Shown here piece by piece: positions 48,771 to 56,930 of a DNA stretch of 64,000 nucleotides. The stretch is taken from the NCBI RefSeq assembly GCF_003148625.1, contig NZ_QGGO01000003.1, positions 1 through 64,000 of the forward strand, written 5' to 3'. The notes under the pieces are model-generated. The model did no database searches and was not told where the DNA came from. It saw nothing but the letters and a program-made list of their open reading frames with translations. The DNA is from Arcicella aurantiaca. Its GTDB lineage: Bacteria; Bacteroidota; Bacteroidia; Cytophagales; Spirosomataceae. A program made the position numbers and the translations under genes. Within the stretch, counting starts at the first letter, position 1. Each line of letters starts with the position of its first letter.

Positions 48771-49479
48771 ACTCACTTTTTACCGAACTCGCTCCAGAAA
48801 CATCTGATTTTACAGAGGGTTGCCCACGATAACGAAGAGAAGATGCACCGCTGGCTTCAACGGTCAATGTTTTTGACGCATTTACTTTTACAGAACTTGC
48901 TCCCGAAAGGTCAGCATCAATGTCACGAGCAACAAAATTGTAACAGTTTACATTACTTGCTCCTGACACATCATAATTCATTTTTGAAGTATTGCCGTTC
49001 ATTTTGATTGACGACGCTCCCGAGCAATCTAAATTTACTTTATCAGCTTTAATGTTAATTTCTGAGTTAGAAGCTCCTGAGAATTTTAAAGAAACTTCTT
49101 CTAAATCATTAAATCCTGAGATTTTAGATTTTGTAGCACCCGAAAAATCTACCATTTTAAGCGTTGGCATAACAATGGTGAAAGTAACTCTTTTACGATT
49201 TTTGTTCCAACCCCAGCCTGTGCTACTGCGGTATTTTGCGATGAGTGTTCCACCACTAATTTTAACTTCTAAGTCTTCAAGGTCTTCTGCACGCTCAGCA
49301 TCTACTGCTACTTTATAACTTGAACCCTGTGTTACATCAATCTGAAATGCGTTTGACATATCTAATTTGTCGAACCCTTTTAACGAATAATCTTTTCTGT
49401 TTTGAGCAACTAATAAATTTGTAACGAATAATAAAGTTACAAGAGCAAATAAATTTCGGAGGTTGAGTTTCATTTTCAT
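48769..49479 (-). CDS. DUF2807 head GIN domain protein, exported
   Basis: A 236-residue exported protein with signal peptide (MKLNLRNLFALVTLLFVTNLLVAQ). The body is a right-handed beta-helix-like repeat of the DUF2807/head-GIN type, with recurrent SGAS turns: VDFSGATKS, LKFSGASNS, LDCSGASSI, YDVSGASNV, ADLSGASSV, VEASGASSL and SDVSGASSV. Such proteins are thought to act in the periplasm as adaptor or adhesive domains; function unproven. It lies downstream of the PspC-DUF2807 gene, whose C-terminus has the same fold, so both likely respond to the same PadR-controlled promoter. Confidence 0.82.
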   Translation of the reverse strand: MKMKLNLRNLFALVTLLFVTNLLVAQNRKDYSLKGFDKLDMSNAFQIDVTQGSSYKVAVDAERAEDLEDLEVKISGGTLIAKYRSSTGWGWNKNRKRVTFTIVMPTLKMVDFSGATKSKISGFNDLEEVSLKFSGASNSEINIKADKVNLDCSGASSIKMNGNTSKMNYDVSGASNVNCYNFVARDIDADLSGASSVKVNASKTLTVEASGASSLRYRGQPSVKSDVSGASSVKSE

Positions 49480-49544
49480 ATTGTTTTAGTTTATTTATCA
49501 GATGCAAGTTTAGAGATTAAGGTTGCATTAGGTTGGAAAATTGT

Positions 49545-49635
49545 TTGAACTATGATTTATTTGATTTAGCGATTTTAGGATTATCTTACTGAATGAAAAT
49601 CCCACCATCTTTTAATCAAATAAATCATAGTTCAG
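49545..49635. repeat. AACTATGATTTATTTGATT palindrome between DUF2807 and PspC genes
   Basis: TTGAACTATGATTTATTTGA from 49545 is mirrored by TCAAATAAATCATAGTTCAG ending at 49635, with CGATTTTAGGATTATC and a partial mirror between. It resembles the outer words of the palindrome at 48644-48766 (GAACTTGGATTTGCTTGATTA). Confidence 0.7.
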
Positions 49636-49638
49636 ACC

Positions 49639-52071
49639 TTATTCCTTCTCAACCGAGCCGCCTTCTTGTTGTACCGAACGACTTACAGAAGGTTCGCCAC
49701 GATAGCGAATTTGTGCGTGAGAAAATGTTTTTGCTTCCATTTTTTCTTTCACGTTTATTTCTGCGGAGGTATTGTCTTTTGCTTCTACTTTTACCGAAAG
49801 TGCTTCAAAATCAAAGGCTTGTAATTTTGCATTTGAGGCTAATTTTGCCGTTAATGATTGTGCATTTCCGCTAATATTTAACGAATTATTATCAGATAAA
49901 TCAACCGTGAAATTGTCAGTTGAGAAATTATGAATTGAACTTTCTCCATTTCCGCCTTTCATGGTGATGCCTTTTAAAGTTGGCATTGTGATATGAACTT
50001 CCAAAACTCTATTGTCTTTTTGTTCAATATTTAAGGTATTATTGGCAACAGAATATTTAAGTTGGTCGAGGTTTTCAACACCGCCAACTTCCACTTTAAA
50101 TTCTCCGCCCTGACGAATAATGATATTGCATGAACCATTTTGTCCGTTCGTTTTTACGTATTCAAAACCTTTTACATCAAGTGTTCTGATAGGCGTTCCT
50201 GTTGTAAAATCGTCCTCACGGTAAGTATTATCATTGTTTTCGTCTTCAACCTTAATAATTCTATTGATACAAACCAAATCACCCTCTTTAGTGAATTTCC
50301 AAAGTGAACCTTTAAATTTATCACCTTCGGCATCTTCCCAATATTCTCTTTCAATGGAATTGTCGATAAATTCTGCAAATCCACGAGTCATAGAAAATGG
50401 TTTTTCGTAAGGAATATAAACCTTCATTCTGATGTGTTGGTCACGGAAACGAGCATTGTCTTTAAATTCTAAGCGGTCATCAAATTTCAAGATGGAATCT
50501 TTTTGAACAATATTATAGCTAACCGCCAAAGCATTTTTTTCAGCTTCTTGTTTGTCTGGGCCATCAGCTCTAAAGACCTGCTCAACTCTGATATTTGTGC
50601 CATCGTAGCCAATTATTTCCGTTGAAGGCTCCCAATCTTGTCCCAATCCTGTATAGTTAAGCTCAAATAATGGGGTTTTAGGGTCAATTGTATAGTTGGT
50701 AATTCTTTCAATTGATGCGGTTTTAGCAAAATTACGAGCGTAACGTACGCCTGTGTACATAGTTGTGAGAAGTCCGACGATGAAAACACCTAAAGCACTT
50801 TGCCAAACAGTTGGCGTAAATAGATTTTTGCGAATCAACAGTGATAAACCCGCCCAAGCAACCACAAATGCAGGAACTGCTGAGGCTAAAAATGCACCAA
50901 TTAGCATTAATGGAGAAGCATCACGACCAATTAAACCTACTGGAACGTGGTCGCCAAAATAGATATTGGCATTTTCTAAAGCCGTCATTCCCACAAAAAG
51001 AGCGAAGAATAAAGCTACAATGAAAACTACCCCCACAAAGGTCATCATACCACCAATGAAAACTTTTCCTGCCGAAATCAAAAACTCTGCAAAAGGTCCT
51101 AAAGCTTTGAAAACCTGCGAGATAATTCTGAAAGGCAATAATAAAAGTTTCGTTACAGAATCTTCTGGTTTGTTTTCAACATTAAATGTTTTCTTGATGT
51201 TCGACTCGATATTTTCAAGTGTAATCGGTTCGCCAGACATTTGCATTTTGTCCGTCAATGTTTTTGCTTCTGGAGCTATTGCCCACAAAATCAAATAGAT
51301 AACAATTCCAGAGCCGAAAATAAAGATACTTAAAACTGATACAAAACGTAGCATTCCCAAATCCCAACCTGTGTATGAGGCAATTCCGCTGACAACACCG
51401 CCCAATACTTTTCCGTCGGGATTACGGTAAAATTTACGAATACGGTCGTCTTCTTCCAACATCGCATTGGCAGGAAACGCAATCCAGCAAGCAATGTATA
51501 AAACGAACGAAATTCCTGATAAAACCCCCGCTGTGATTGGTCCAATTCCTAAAAACAAGAATAAAAATGCCAAACGAACCCAAAGTGGGTCGAAGCCCAA
51601 ATTATAAGCTAAACCTGCACAAACACCACCTAAAATTTTACGTCGAGTATCACGGTATAATTTTTTAGGAGCGGAGTAATGTTTATAATCAAAAGTCTGT
51701 TTATGTTGTTGATTATGAGGTTCTTCAGTAGTTGTTGATTCTGAAGCGTTGCTCGGATTTTCTTGTTTCGTTTCGCCTGCCATTGCCAAATCTTCATCTT
51801 CTTCGATGGCGGCAAAGTCAGAAACTGAACCCATTGAGGCAATTAAACCTTCTACATCTTCCAAAGAAATAGCTTGTTTGTCCTCAGATTTTTGTTTGTC
51901 CCAAAACTTTTCGGCAATGCGTGCTTCAATGTCCTCAACGATTTCTTTTGAGCCTTCGTAAGAGGAAAAATATTTCTGAATGGCTTTCAGATAGGCATTC
52001 AATTTATCGAATCCGTCATCTTCGATATAAAAAACGATGCCTGCGATATTGATTGATATTGTCTTTTTCAT
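49639..52071 (-). CDS. PspC-domain protein with C-terminal DUF2807 domain
   Basis: An 810-residue envelope protein. The N-terminal 70 residues (SINIAGIVFYIEDDGFDKLN...EDIEARIAEKF) form a small soluble domain common at the start of these proteins. Two PspC-like units follow: KKLYRDTRRKILGGVCAGLA and RKFYRNPDGKVLGGVVSGIA, each with a hydrophobic pair (to about residue 270). Three more membrane helices (FIGGMMTFVGVVFIVALFFA, SPLMLIGAFLASAVPAFVVA, ALGVFIVGLLTTMYTGV) reach residue 450. The periplasmic rest ends in a DUF2807-like beta-helix (TMKGGNGESSIHNFSTDNFT). PspC units take part in phage-shock-type envelope stress responses. It is directly downstream of the PadR-type regulator gene. Confidence 0.85.
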   Translation of the reverse strand: MKKTISINIAGIVFYIEDDGFDKLNAYLKAIQKYFSSYEGSKEIVEDIEARIAEKFWDKQKSEDKQAISLEDVEGLIASMGSVSDFAAIEEDEDLAMAGETKQENPSNASESTTTEEPHNQQHKQTFDYKHYSAPKKLYRDTRRKILGGVCAGLAYNLGFDPLWVRLAFLFLFLGIGPITAGVLSGISFVLYIACWIAFPANAMLEEDDRIRKFYRNPDGKVLGGVVSGIASYTGWDLGMLRFVSVLSIFIFGSGIVIYLILWAIAPEAKTLTDKMQMSGEPITLENIESNIKKTFNVENKPEDSVTKLLLLPFRIISQVFKALGPFAEFLISAGKVFIGGMMTFVGVVFIVALFFALFVGMTALENANIYFGDHVPVGLIGRDASPLMLIGAFLASAVPAFVVAWAGLSLLIRKNLFTPTVWQSALGVFIVGLLTTMYTGVRYARNFAKTASIERITNYTIDPKTPLFELNYTGLGQDWEPSTEIIGYDGTNIRVEQVFRADGPDKQEAEKNALAVSYNIVQKDSILKFDDRLEFKDNARFRDQHIRMKVYIPYEKPFSMTRGFAEFIDNSIEREYWEDAEGDKFKGSLWKFTKEGDLVCINRIIKVEDENNDNTYREDDFTTGTPIRTLDVKGFEYVKTNGQNGSCNIIIRQGGEFKVEVGGVENLDQLKYSVANNTLNIEQKDNRVLEVHITMPTLKGITMKGGNGESSIHNFSTDNFTVDLSDNNSLNISGNAQSLTAKLASNAKLQAFDFEALSVKVEAKDNTSAEINVKEKMEAKTFSHAQIRYRGEPSVSRSVQQEGGSVEKE

Positions 52072-52080
52072 TGGAGTATT

Positions 52081-52152
52081 TTTAAATTCTCAATTTCAAA
52101 TGTTCATTGAATTATTTGAACACTGAGCATTGAACATTGTGGATTGAAAATT
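52081..52152. repeat. TTCAATGTTCA-type word palindrome between PspC and PadR genes
   Basis: CAATTTCAAATGTTCATTGA at about 52090-52109 is mirrored by TTTGAACACTGAGCATTGAA and CATTGTGGATTG up to 52145, with several TTCA/TGAA words. The PadR stop codon (complement of TTA at 52153-52155) adjoins it. Confidence 0.6.
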
Positions 52153-52518
52153 TTACGCTTGACCTTGGTCTTGTTGATGATGATGATGAAATGAATCTTG
52201 GATTATTTGAGCAACAGAGGCTTGGAGGTCTGTCCATGTTTCCTCAAATTGTGTCAGAAAGACTCTACCAGTGTCTGTCAAAACATAGTATTTTCGAGGA
52301 GGTCCAGATGCCGACTCAACCCATTTATAATCTAAAAGTCCTGAGTTTTTTAGGCGGGTAAGTAGCGGATATAATGTGCCTTCCACAACCATAATTTTTG
52401 CCGAAGTGAGTTCTTCAAGCATATCAGAGGCATACACTTCACCTCTTGAAATAATGTGCAGAATGCAGAATTCAAGAATTCCTTTTCGCATTTGCACTTT
52501 GGCGTTTTCTAAATCCAT
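52153..52518 (-). CDS. PadR-family transcriptional regulator
   Basis: A 121-residue PadR-type winged-helix repressor. The helix-turn-helix region is MRKGILEFCILHIISRGEVY (helices 1-2), ASDMLEELTSAKIMVVEGTL (recognition helix), YPLLTRLKNSGLLDYKWVES, ASGPPRKYYVLTDTGRVFL (wing), then the C-terminal dimerisation helix FEETWTDLQASVAQIIQDSF. The last residues are His-rich (HHHHQQDQGQA), which could bind metal but may be a low-complexity tail. In Bacteroidota such genes often head PspC/DUF2807 operons. A promoter with overlapping direct repeats (52706-52744) suggests autorepression. Confidence 0.9.
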   Translation of the reverse strand: MDLENAKVQMRKGILEFCILHIISRGEVYASDMLEELTSAKIMVVEGTLYPLLTRLKNSGLLDYKWVESASGPPRKYYVLTDTGRVFLTQFEETWTDLQASVAQIIQDSFHHHHQQDQGQA

Positions 52519-52705
52519 ATTAATTAACGGTAAATGGTGAACGGTTGACGGTGAATAAGCATTAACTTAAAACCTCAAAAATGTATTTAAAAGATTCAAT
52601 TTTTTCATTTAAAACACTGATAATTAATTAGATTGCTTTACTCGCTTTTCGCAAATCGCTCTTCGCTTATTATTTAACTAACCTTTTTTTCTTAAATTAT
52701 TATTA

Positions 52706-52744
52706 CAAAGATATAATAAGGTACTATGTAAAGCAAGGTACTAT
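52706..52744 (-). promoter_or_regulatory. promoter with overlapping AAGGTACTAT direct repeats (putative PadR operator)
   Basis: On the minus strand TTG (52734-52736) is followed after 20 bases by TATCTTTG (52706-52713), a full Bacteroidota promoter pattern. Two direct copies of AAGGTACTAT (52718-52727 and 52735-52744, 17 bases apart) cover the spacer and the -33 box, a position suited to repression by the PadR-type protein encoded downstream. The leader of about 190 bases is long. Confidence 0.5.
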
Positions 52745-52846
52745 AAGAATAAATTATCTTTTATGGATAAATGGTAGAAATTGCAGGATTAAAGGTTGAT
52801 GAATATTTTGTTTTTCTTCCAAAACAAGATTTCAAACTTGAATATG

Positions 52847-52854
52847 TTAATTTT
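52847..52854 (+). promoter_or_regulatory. candidate -7 box TAATTTTG upstream of queE
   Basis: TAATTTTG fits TAnnTTTG and lies 71 bases before the ATG at 52926. No -33 partner was identified. Confidence 0.3.
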
Positions 52855-52925
52855 GCGGTGGTCTAATAATATTCTGAGAATAAAAATTATGTTGTATAAG
52901 TCAATATAATTTCAAAAAGGAGAAA

Positions 52926-53555
52926 ATGGTAACTGAAAATATACAATCAACAACGCAAGCCTTGCCAGTCATGGAGGCTTTTTATACACTTCAAGGAGAA
53001 GGTTTTCATCAAGGACGTGCCGCCTATTTTATCCGTTTGGGCGGTTGTGATGTTGGTTGCCATTGGTGCGACGTAAAGGAATCATGGGATATAAACGCCC
53101 ATCCAAAATTAAGTCTCGAACAAATTGTGGAGGAGGCTTCTCAACACCAAGGACGTTTGGCAGTGGTGACGGGCGGCGAACCACTCATGCACAATTTAGA
53201 AGAATTGACAACTGCTTTACATCAAGCAGGTTTTGAAACCAATATTGAAACCTCTGGCGTATGCGAGCAAGTGACAGGTGATTGGGATTGGATTTGTTTT
53301 TCACCGAAGAAATTCAAAAAGCCCAATCCAGAAATATACCCAAGAGCCAACGAATTGAAAGTAATTATCTACAATCAATCAGATTTTGAATGGGCAGAAA
53401 GTTTTGCGGACGTAATTTCTTCAAATTGTATGCTGTATCTACAACCTGAATGGAGTAGGATGGAAACGATGTTACCCGAAATAATTGAGTACATCAAGAA
53501 CAATCCGAAGTGGAGAATTTCGTTACAGGTGCATAAGTTTATGGATATTCCATAG
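52926..53555 (+). CDS. queE: 7-carboxy-7-deazaguanine synthase QueE
   Basis: Radical SAM enzyme of queuosine/7-deazaguanine synthesis, turning 6-carboxytetrahydropterin into 7-carboxy-7-deazaguanine. The 209-residue protein has the substrate-binding start VMEAFYTLQGEGFHQGRAAY and the cluster cysteines Cys41-x3-Cys45-x2-Cys48 (RLGGCDVGCHWCDVKESW). AVVTGGEPLMHN is the GGE motif of SAM binding, then NIETSGVCEQ and CFSPKKFKKPNPEI. Short length fits the QueE class. Other queuosine genes are not in the window. Ends cleanly 31 bases before the TPR gene. Confidence 0.92.
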   Translation: MVTENIQSTTQALPVMEAFYTLQGEGFHQGRAAYFIRLGGCDVGCHWCDVKESWDINAHPKLSLEQIVEEASQHQGRLAVVTGGEPLMHNLEELTTALHQAGFETNIETSGVCEQVTGDWDWICFSPKKFKKPNPEIYPRANELKVIIYNQSDFEWAESFADVISSNCMLYLQPEWSRMETMLPEIIEYIKNNPKWRISLQVHKFMDIP

Positions 53556-53586
53556 AACATCTATTTTTGAATATTAATCAAATTTT

Positions 53587-55992
53587 ATGAAGCAATTTTT
53601 GCTATTTTTTATCGTGTTTACTACTCATTTTTCTTGGGGACAGGAAGAGTTTAGAATACGTGTATGTGAAAACTATAAAGATGGAAAAGGTTTAAAAGAT
53701 GTAAGTATTCGTATAGATGGAATTGGAAGTGTATCCTCAGATAATGATGGATTTGTAGTGTTTCCAAATCTTAGAAAGTCTCATAATAAGGTTACTGGTG
53801 ATGTTATAAAAATTACTACCATTATTAATGGATACTCCGTTGTTAATAGCCTTGAAACTACTTCTTACACATTAAAAAAAGATAGAACCGCATTTTTGGA
53901 AATAATTCTTTCAAAGGATAAAGTGAGAGATCTATTTGCATCTAAATATTATCAGCGACAAGCATCCTTTACAATTGATGCTAAACAATCTGGACAAATA
54001 GAAAATATAACCAATGTTGTTAATGATTATTTAAAGAAAATACAAACGTTAAATGATAGTCATAAAAAAGAAAAAGATGCTCTTATTTTCAAAATTGATT
54101 CATTAAACGATATAATTACTAAAATTCATATTCAACGTGAAAATCAACTTGAAACAGCTCAAAAAATAGCAAGTTTATTATCAAGTATTCCACCAAATGT
54201 AGATGACGACGTCCTTAAAAATGCTTATAGTCTTTTTATAAAGGGTGAATTTGAACAATCTCTGAAAGTTCTTAGTAATGAAAATCTTGAAAAAGATAGA
54301 CTTGAATATTTGCAAGAAGAAAAATTAGCTGAATTACTAAAAAGAGATGCTTTTAAAAAGAAGAGTATTTACATCCAAAAATGTTTATTTAAAGCAGACT
54401 TATCGGAACTTATATATGATTTCAAAGGTACAGAATTCTGGTATAAAAAAGCATACGAAGCTGATTCTAATAATATTGATGTTCTAATTAATTTTGGTAA
54501 TTTTTGGAATAATCAAAATGAATTTGAGAAGTCGAAACCTTTATATATTAGAGGATTAGCTGTAAATCCTGACAGTTCCTTTAAGGCTACGCTATTACAT
54601 AATTTGGGTAATTATTATATCCATGCTGATGACAAAGATAGTGCACTAATTTGCTTCGAGGCTTCATTAGCAATTAGAAAATGTTTTGCTTTTTATAATC
54701 CAGAATATCTTCCAAGTGTTGCTAATACACTGAGTAGCATTGGAATTGTATATCTCAATGAAGAAGAAGATGAAAAAGCACAAAAATATTTTCAAGAAGC
54801 ATTTGCTTTATATGAAAGTCTTTTAATTGTTGACCGAAAGAATAGATACAGGTATTTGCTGGATGTTGCGAGAAGTTCAAACCATTTAGGTAGCATTATG
54901 ATTGGTCGAGGGAATAAGGTTGCAAGAGAAAAACTTCAATATGCCTTAGAAATATGCGACTATTTAGAAAAAGAAAAGCCTTCTACGTTTAATACAGATA
55001 TTAAGGCTTTAGTTTTAAATAATTTGGGTTCATTATATGCAAATCTTGAAAAATGTGATTCATCAATAATCTATCTTGAAAAATCTTTGAAAATAAAAAC
55101 TGAGTTAGCGAAAAAGAATCCAAGCGGTTATGAAAAAGACCTTATTGAAATCTATTTGAATTTAGGAATTTGTAACGAAAAAATTAAGCAAAATAATAAA
55201 GCTGAAATCAACTATAATCAAGCATTAAATATTAGTAGAAAATTGTTCTTATCTAATCCTATACCTTATGCTAAAAAACATCATATATTACTCGATAATT
55301 TGAGTCAATTTTACCTAAATATTCAAAATAAAGAACAATTGCACAATGTATTTGAACAAAGTTTAAACGATTTTGATTTTTTAGAAAAAAAAGATTCTAT
55401 TAAATATTTAGAAATAAAAACTCAATTTATACACCTATACCAAGTTTTTTGTTTCAGGGATTCTACAGAATATAGTAAGTTGATAGATTTATTAATTATG
55501 ATGGTTAATACTTATGAAAAAATAGCATTAACTAATCCGAATTCAACTACTCAAAATGATTATTGGCAACGTTCTTATGAAATTATAAAAACATTTCCTG
55601 AGATTATAAAAGATGACTCTACCGCTACTCGTAGAGTTTTATTACAGAAAGAAATTGTTCATTTCTTTAAAATTAAGCCTTTTAAAGAACCAAAAATATT
55701 ATCTTTAAATCTTAATAATTTGTCTTGGTATCAATTATTAGCAAAGGATTTTAAAAGTGCTGAACAATCTGCAAGAGAAAGTTCTTTTGCTAATAATCAA
55801 GATACGTCAATAAATTCAAACTTAGCATTTGCTTTATTATTTCAAGGTAAGTTTGAAGAATCTAAAGCAATTTTTTCTAAAATTGATATTCAAACTGAAA
55901 AAAGATTAATTTTAAGGGATTTGCTAATATTTGAAAGAAAGGGTATTACTCATAAGGAGGTTAGTAAAATCCGTAAAATGTTAGAGAAATAA
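53587..55992 (+). CDS. exported tetratricopeptide-repeat protein
   Basis: An 801-residue exported protein. Signal peptide MKQFLLFFIVFTTHFSWGQ; residues 20-115 look like a beta-sandwich (FRIRVCENYKDGKGLKDVSI, SDNDGFVVFPNLRK), akin to a carboxypeptidase-regulatory or CNA-B-like domain. A coiled coil follows (about 140-195). From residue 215 there are many TPR units, e.g. ANTLSSIGIVYLNEEEDEKA, VLNNLGSLYANLEKCDSSII, IYLNLGICNEKIKQNNKAEI. The C-terminus has a last TPR-like pair. Codon use is more AT-rich and Lys/Asn-rich than in flanking genes, which hints at transfer. It is followed after 26 bases by a small membrane-protein gene. No function is assigned. Confidence 0.75.
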   Translation: MKQFLLFFIVFTTHFSWGQEEFRIRVCENYKDGKGLKDVSIRIDGIGSVSSDNDGFVVFPNLRKSHNKVTGDVIKITTIINGYSVVNSLETTSYTLKKDRTAFLEIILSKDKVRDLFASKYYQRQASFTIDAKQSGQIENITNVVNDYLKKIQTLNDSHKKEKDALIFKIDSLNDIITKIHIQRENQLETAQKIASLLSSIPPNVDDDVLKNAYSLFIKGEFEQSLKVLSNENLEKDRLEYLQEEKLAELLKRDAFKKKSIYIQKCLFKADLSELIYDFKGTEFWYKKAYEADSNNIDVLINFGNFWNNQNEFEKSKPLYIRGLAVNPDSSFKATLLHNLGNYYIHADDKDSALICFEASLAIRKCFAFYNPEYLPSVANTLSSIGIVYLNEEEDEKAQKYFQEAFALYESLLIVDRKNRYRYLLDVARSSNHLGSIMIGRGNKVAREKLQYALEICDYLEKEKPSTFNTDIKALVLNNLGSLYANLEKCDSSIIYLEKSLKIKTELAKKNPSGYEKDLIEIYLNLGICNEKIKQNNKAEINYNQALNISRKLFLSNPIPYAKKHHILLDNLSQFYLNIQNKEQLHNVFEQSLNDFDFLEKKDSIKYLEIKTQFIHLYQVFCFRDSTEYSKLIDLLIMMVNTYEKIALTNPNSTTQNDYWQRSYEIIKTFPEIIKDDSTATRRVLLQKEIVHFFKIKPFKEPKILSLNLNNLSWYQLLAKDFKSAEQSARESSFANNQDTSINSNLAFALLFQGKFEESKAIFSKIDIQTEKRLILRDLLIFERKGITHKEVSKIRKMLEK

Positions 55993-56018
55993 TAAACCCA
56001 TTTTCAAATACCCTAATC

Positions 56019-56834
56019 TTGTTAAACAGTATGCCAAAAATTTCATCTAAATTCATAATTAGTGCAATAATAGGAATAGGATTACTTATCTGGTTGACAT
56101 ATTTTTTAAGAGAAAATATATCCAATTCTCTCCAATATTTTATTACAATTGCTATTCTTTCATTATCATCAGGGATATTAGCAACAACAATTTCAGGTAA
56201 AATAATTTACAATGATGGCAAAATATATGCAACGCATGGATTAGCGGCTTTTATGGTCATTTTTTCAAGTGGACTGTGGTTTTGGTTCTATAATAAAAAT
56301 GATTCCTCATCTTTCAATTATAGCATCTTCTTAGAAAATAAAGATGGAGATTCACCTTTAAAAAATAGTAAAATTAATTTTAGGTATGGAACTGCTAATA
56401 ATCCATACGATATTGATTCGAAAGGAGGAATATCAATTCCAAGTATTGCTGCAAAGTATAAAGATGGAGAAGCATATATTCAATTACCTTCTGATGGGGA
56501 TTGGCAGTTTGATAATGGTACTAAAAAAGATACTATAAAGCTTAGGGAGGAGAAAGCTACATTAATTATTGAACCTGAAAGTTCTCGTTGCTGTCTGAAA
56601 GGAAAGATTTGGTTTGCAGATAGAAGAAATCATATTCTTGAAGGTATTACTATCGAAGCAGGAGAGTCTAATGTAAAGACAGACGTAAATGGCAAATTCA
56701 TTTTATTGTTACCCGAAAAATTAAGATTGGAAAATAATATTAAAATTGAAGCATTTATTGGCAAGTATAAAGGAAGTATTTATGGAAATACTGCATCAAT
56801 CAATGACATAAGACTGGAATTAACAAATAATTAA
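56019..56834 (+). CDS. membrane protein with two periplasmic beta-sandwich domains, unknown
   Basis: A 271-residue protein with three hydrophobic helices at residues 9-28 (FIISAIIGIGLLIWLTYFL), 34-55 (LQYFITIAILSLSSGILATT) and 67-88 (THGLAAFMVIFSSGLWFWFY), then about 180 soluble residues. The soluble part reads as two carboxypeptidase-regulatory-like sandwiches (KINFRYGTANNPYDIDSKGG, and LEGITIEAGESNVKTDVNGK with the GxxxTD-x-GKF signature). The ATG used is the likely start; a TTG eight codons upstream is in frame. It lies 26 bases behind the TPR gene and 96 bases before the ATG chosen for the OmpA-type gene. Family not recognised. Confidence 0.6.
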   Translation: MLNSMPKISSKFIISAIIGIGLLIWLTYFLRENISNSLQYFITIAILSLSSGILATTISGKIIYNDGKIYATHGLAAFMVIFSSGLWFWFYNKNDSSSFNYSIFLENKDGDSPLKNSKINFRYGTANNPYDIDSKGGISIPSIAAKYKDGEAYIQLPSDGDWQFDNGTKKDTIKLREEKATLIIEPESSRCCLKGKIWFADRRNHILEGITIEAGESNVKTDVNGKFILLLPEKLRLENNIKIEAFIGKYKGSIYGNTASINDIRLELTNN

Positions 56835-56930
56835 AGAGAATTAAGAATGAATAGTTTGTATGTAGATTTAAAACAATACAAACCAAAAAATCTCGTTAAT
56901 TCAAAGTTCAAAGACAATTCCAAAAGAACT

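Larger units (their letters stand above)
52519..52925. other. gene-free divergent gap between padR-type gene and queE
   Basis: A 407-base AT-rich gap. Near the padR-type gene there is a GGTAAATGGTGAACGGTTGA word run (52528-52555) without a mirror. The centre holds the padR-side promoter and repeats at 52706-52744, and the right part a TAATTTTG box (52847-52854) facing queE. No coding frame is convincing. Confidence 0.5.

Noticed and set aside
49593-51961. Several plus-strand frames of 60-110 codons opposite the PspC gene
   Set aside because: They are antisense shadows without recognisable domains or start context, in a long well-supported minus-strand gene.
56847-56930. Longer start of the OmpA-type protein at 56847
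   Set aside because: The added 28 residues are polar and would hide the signal peptide that begins at the ATG at 56931.
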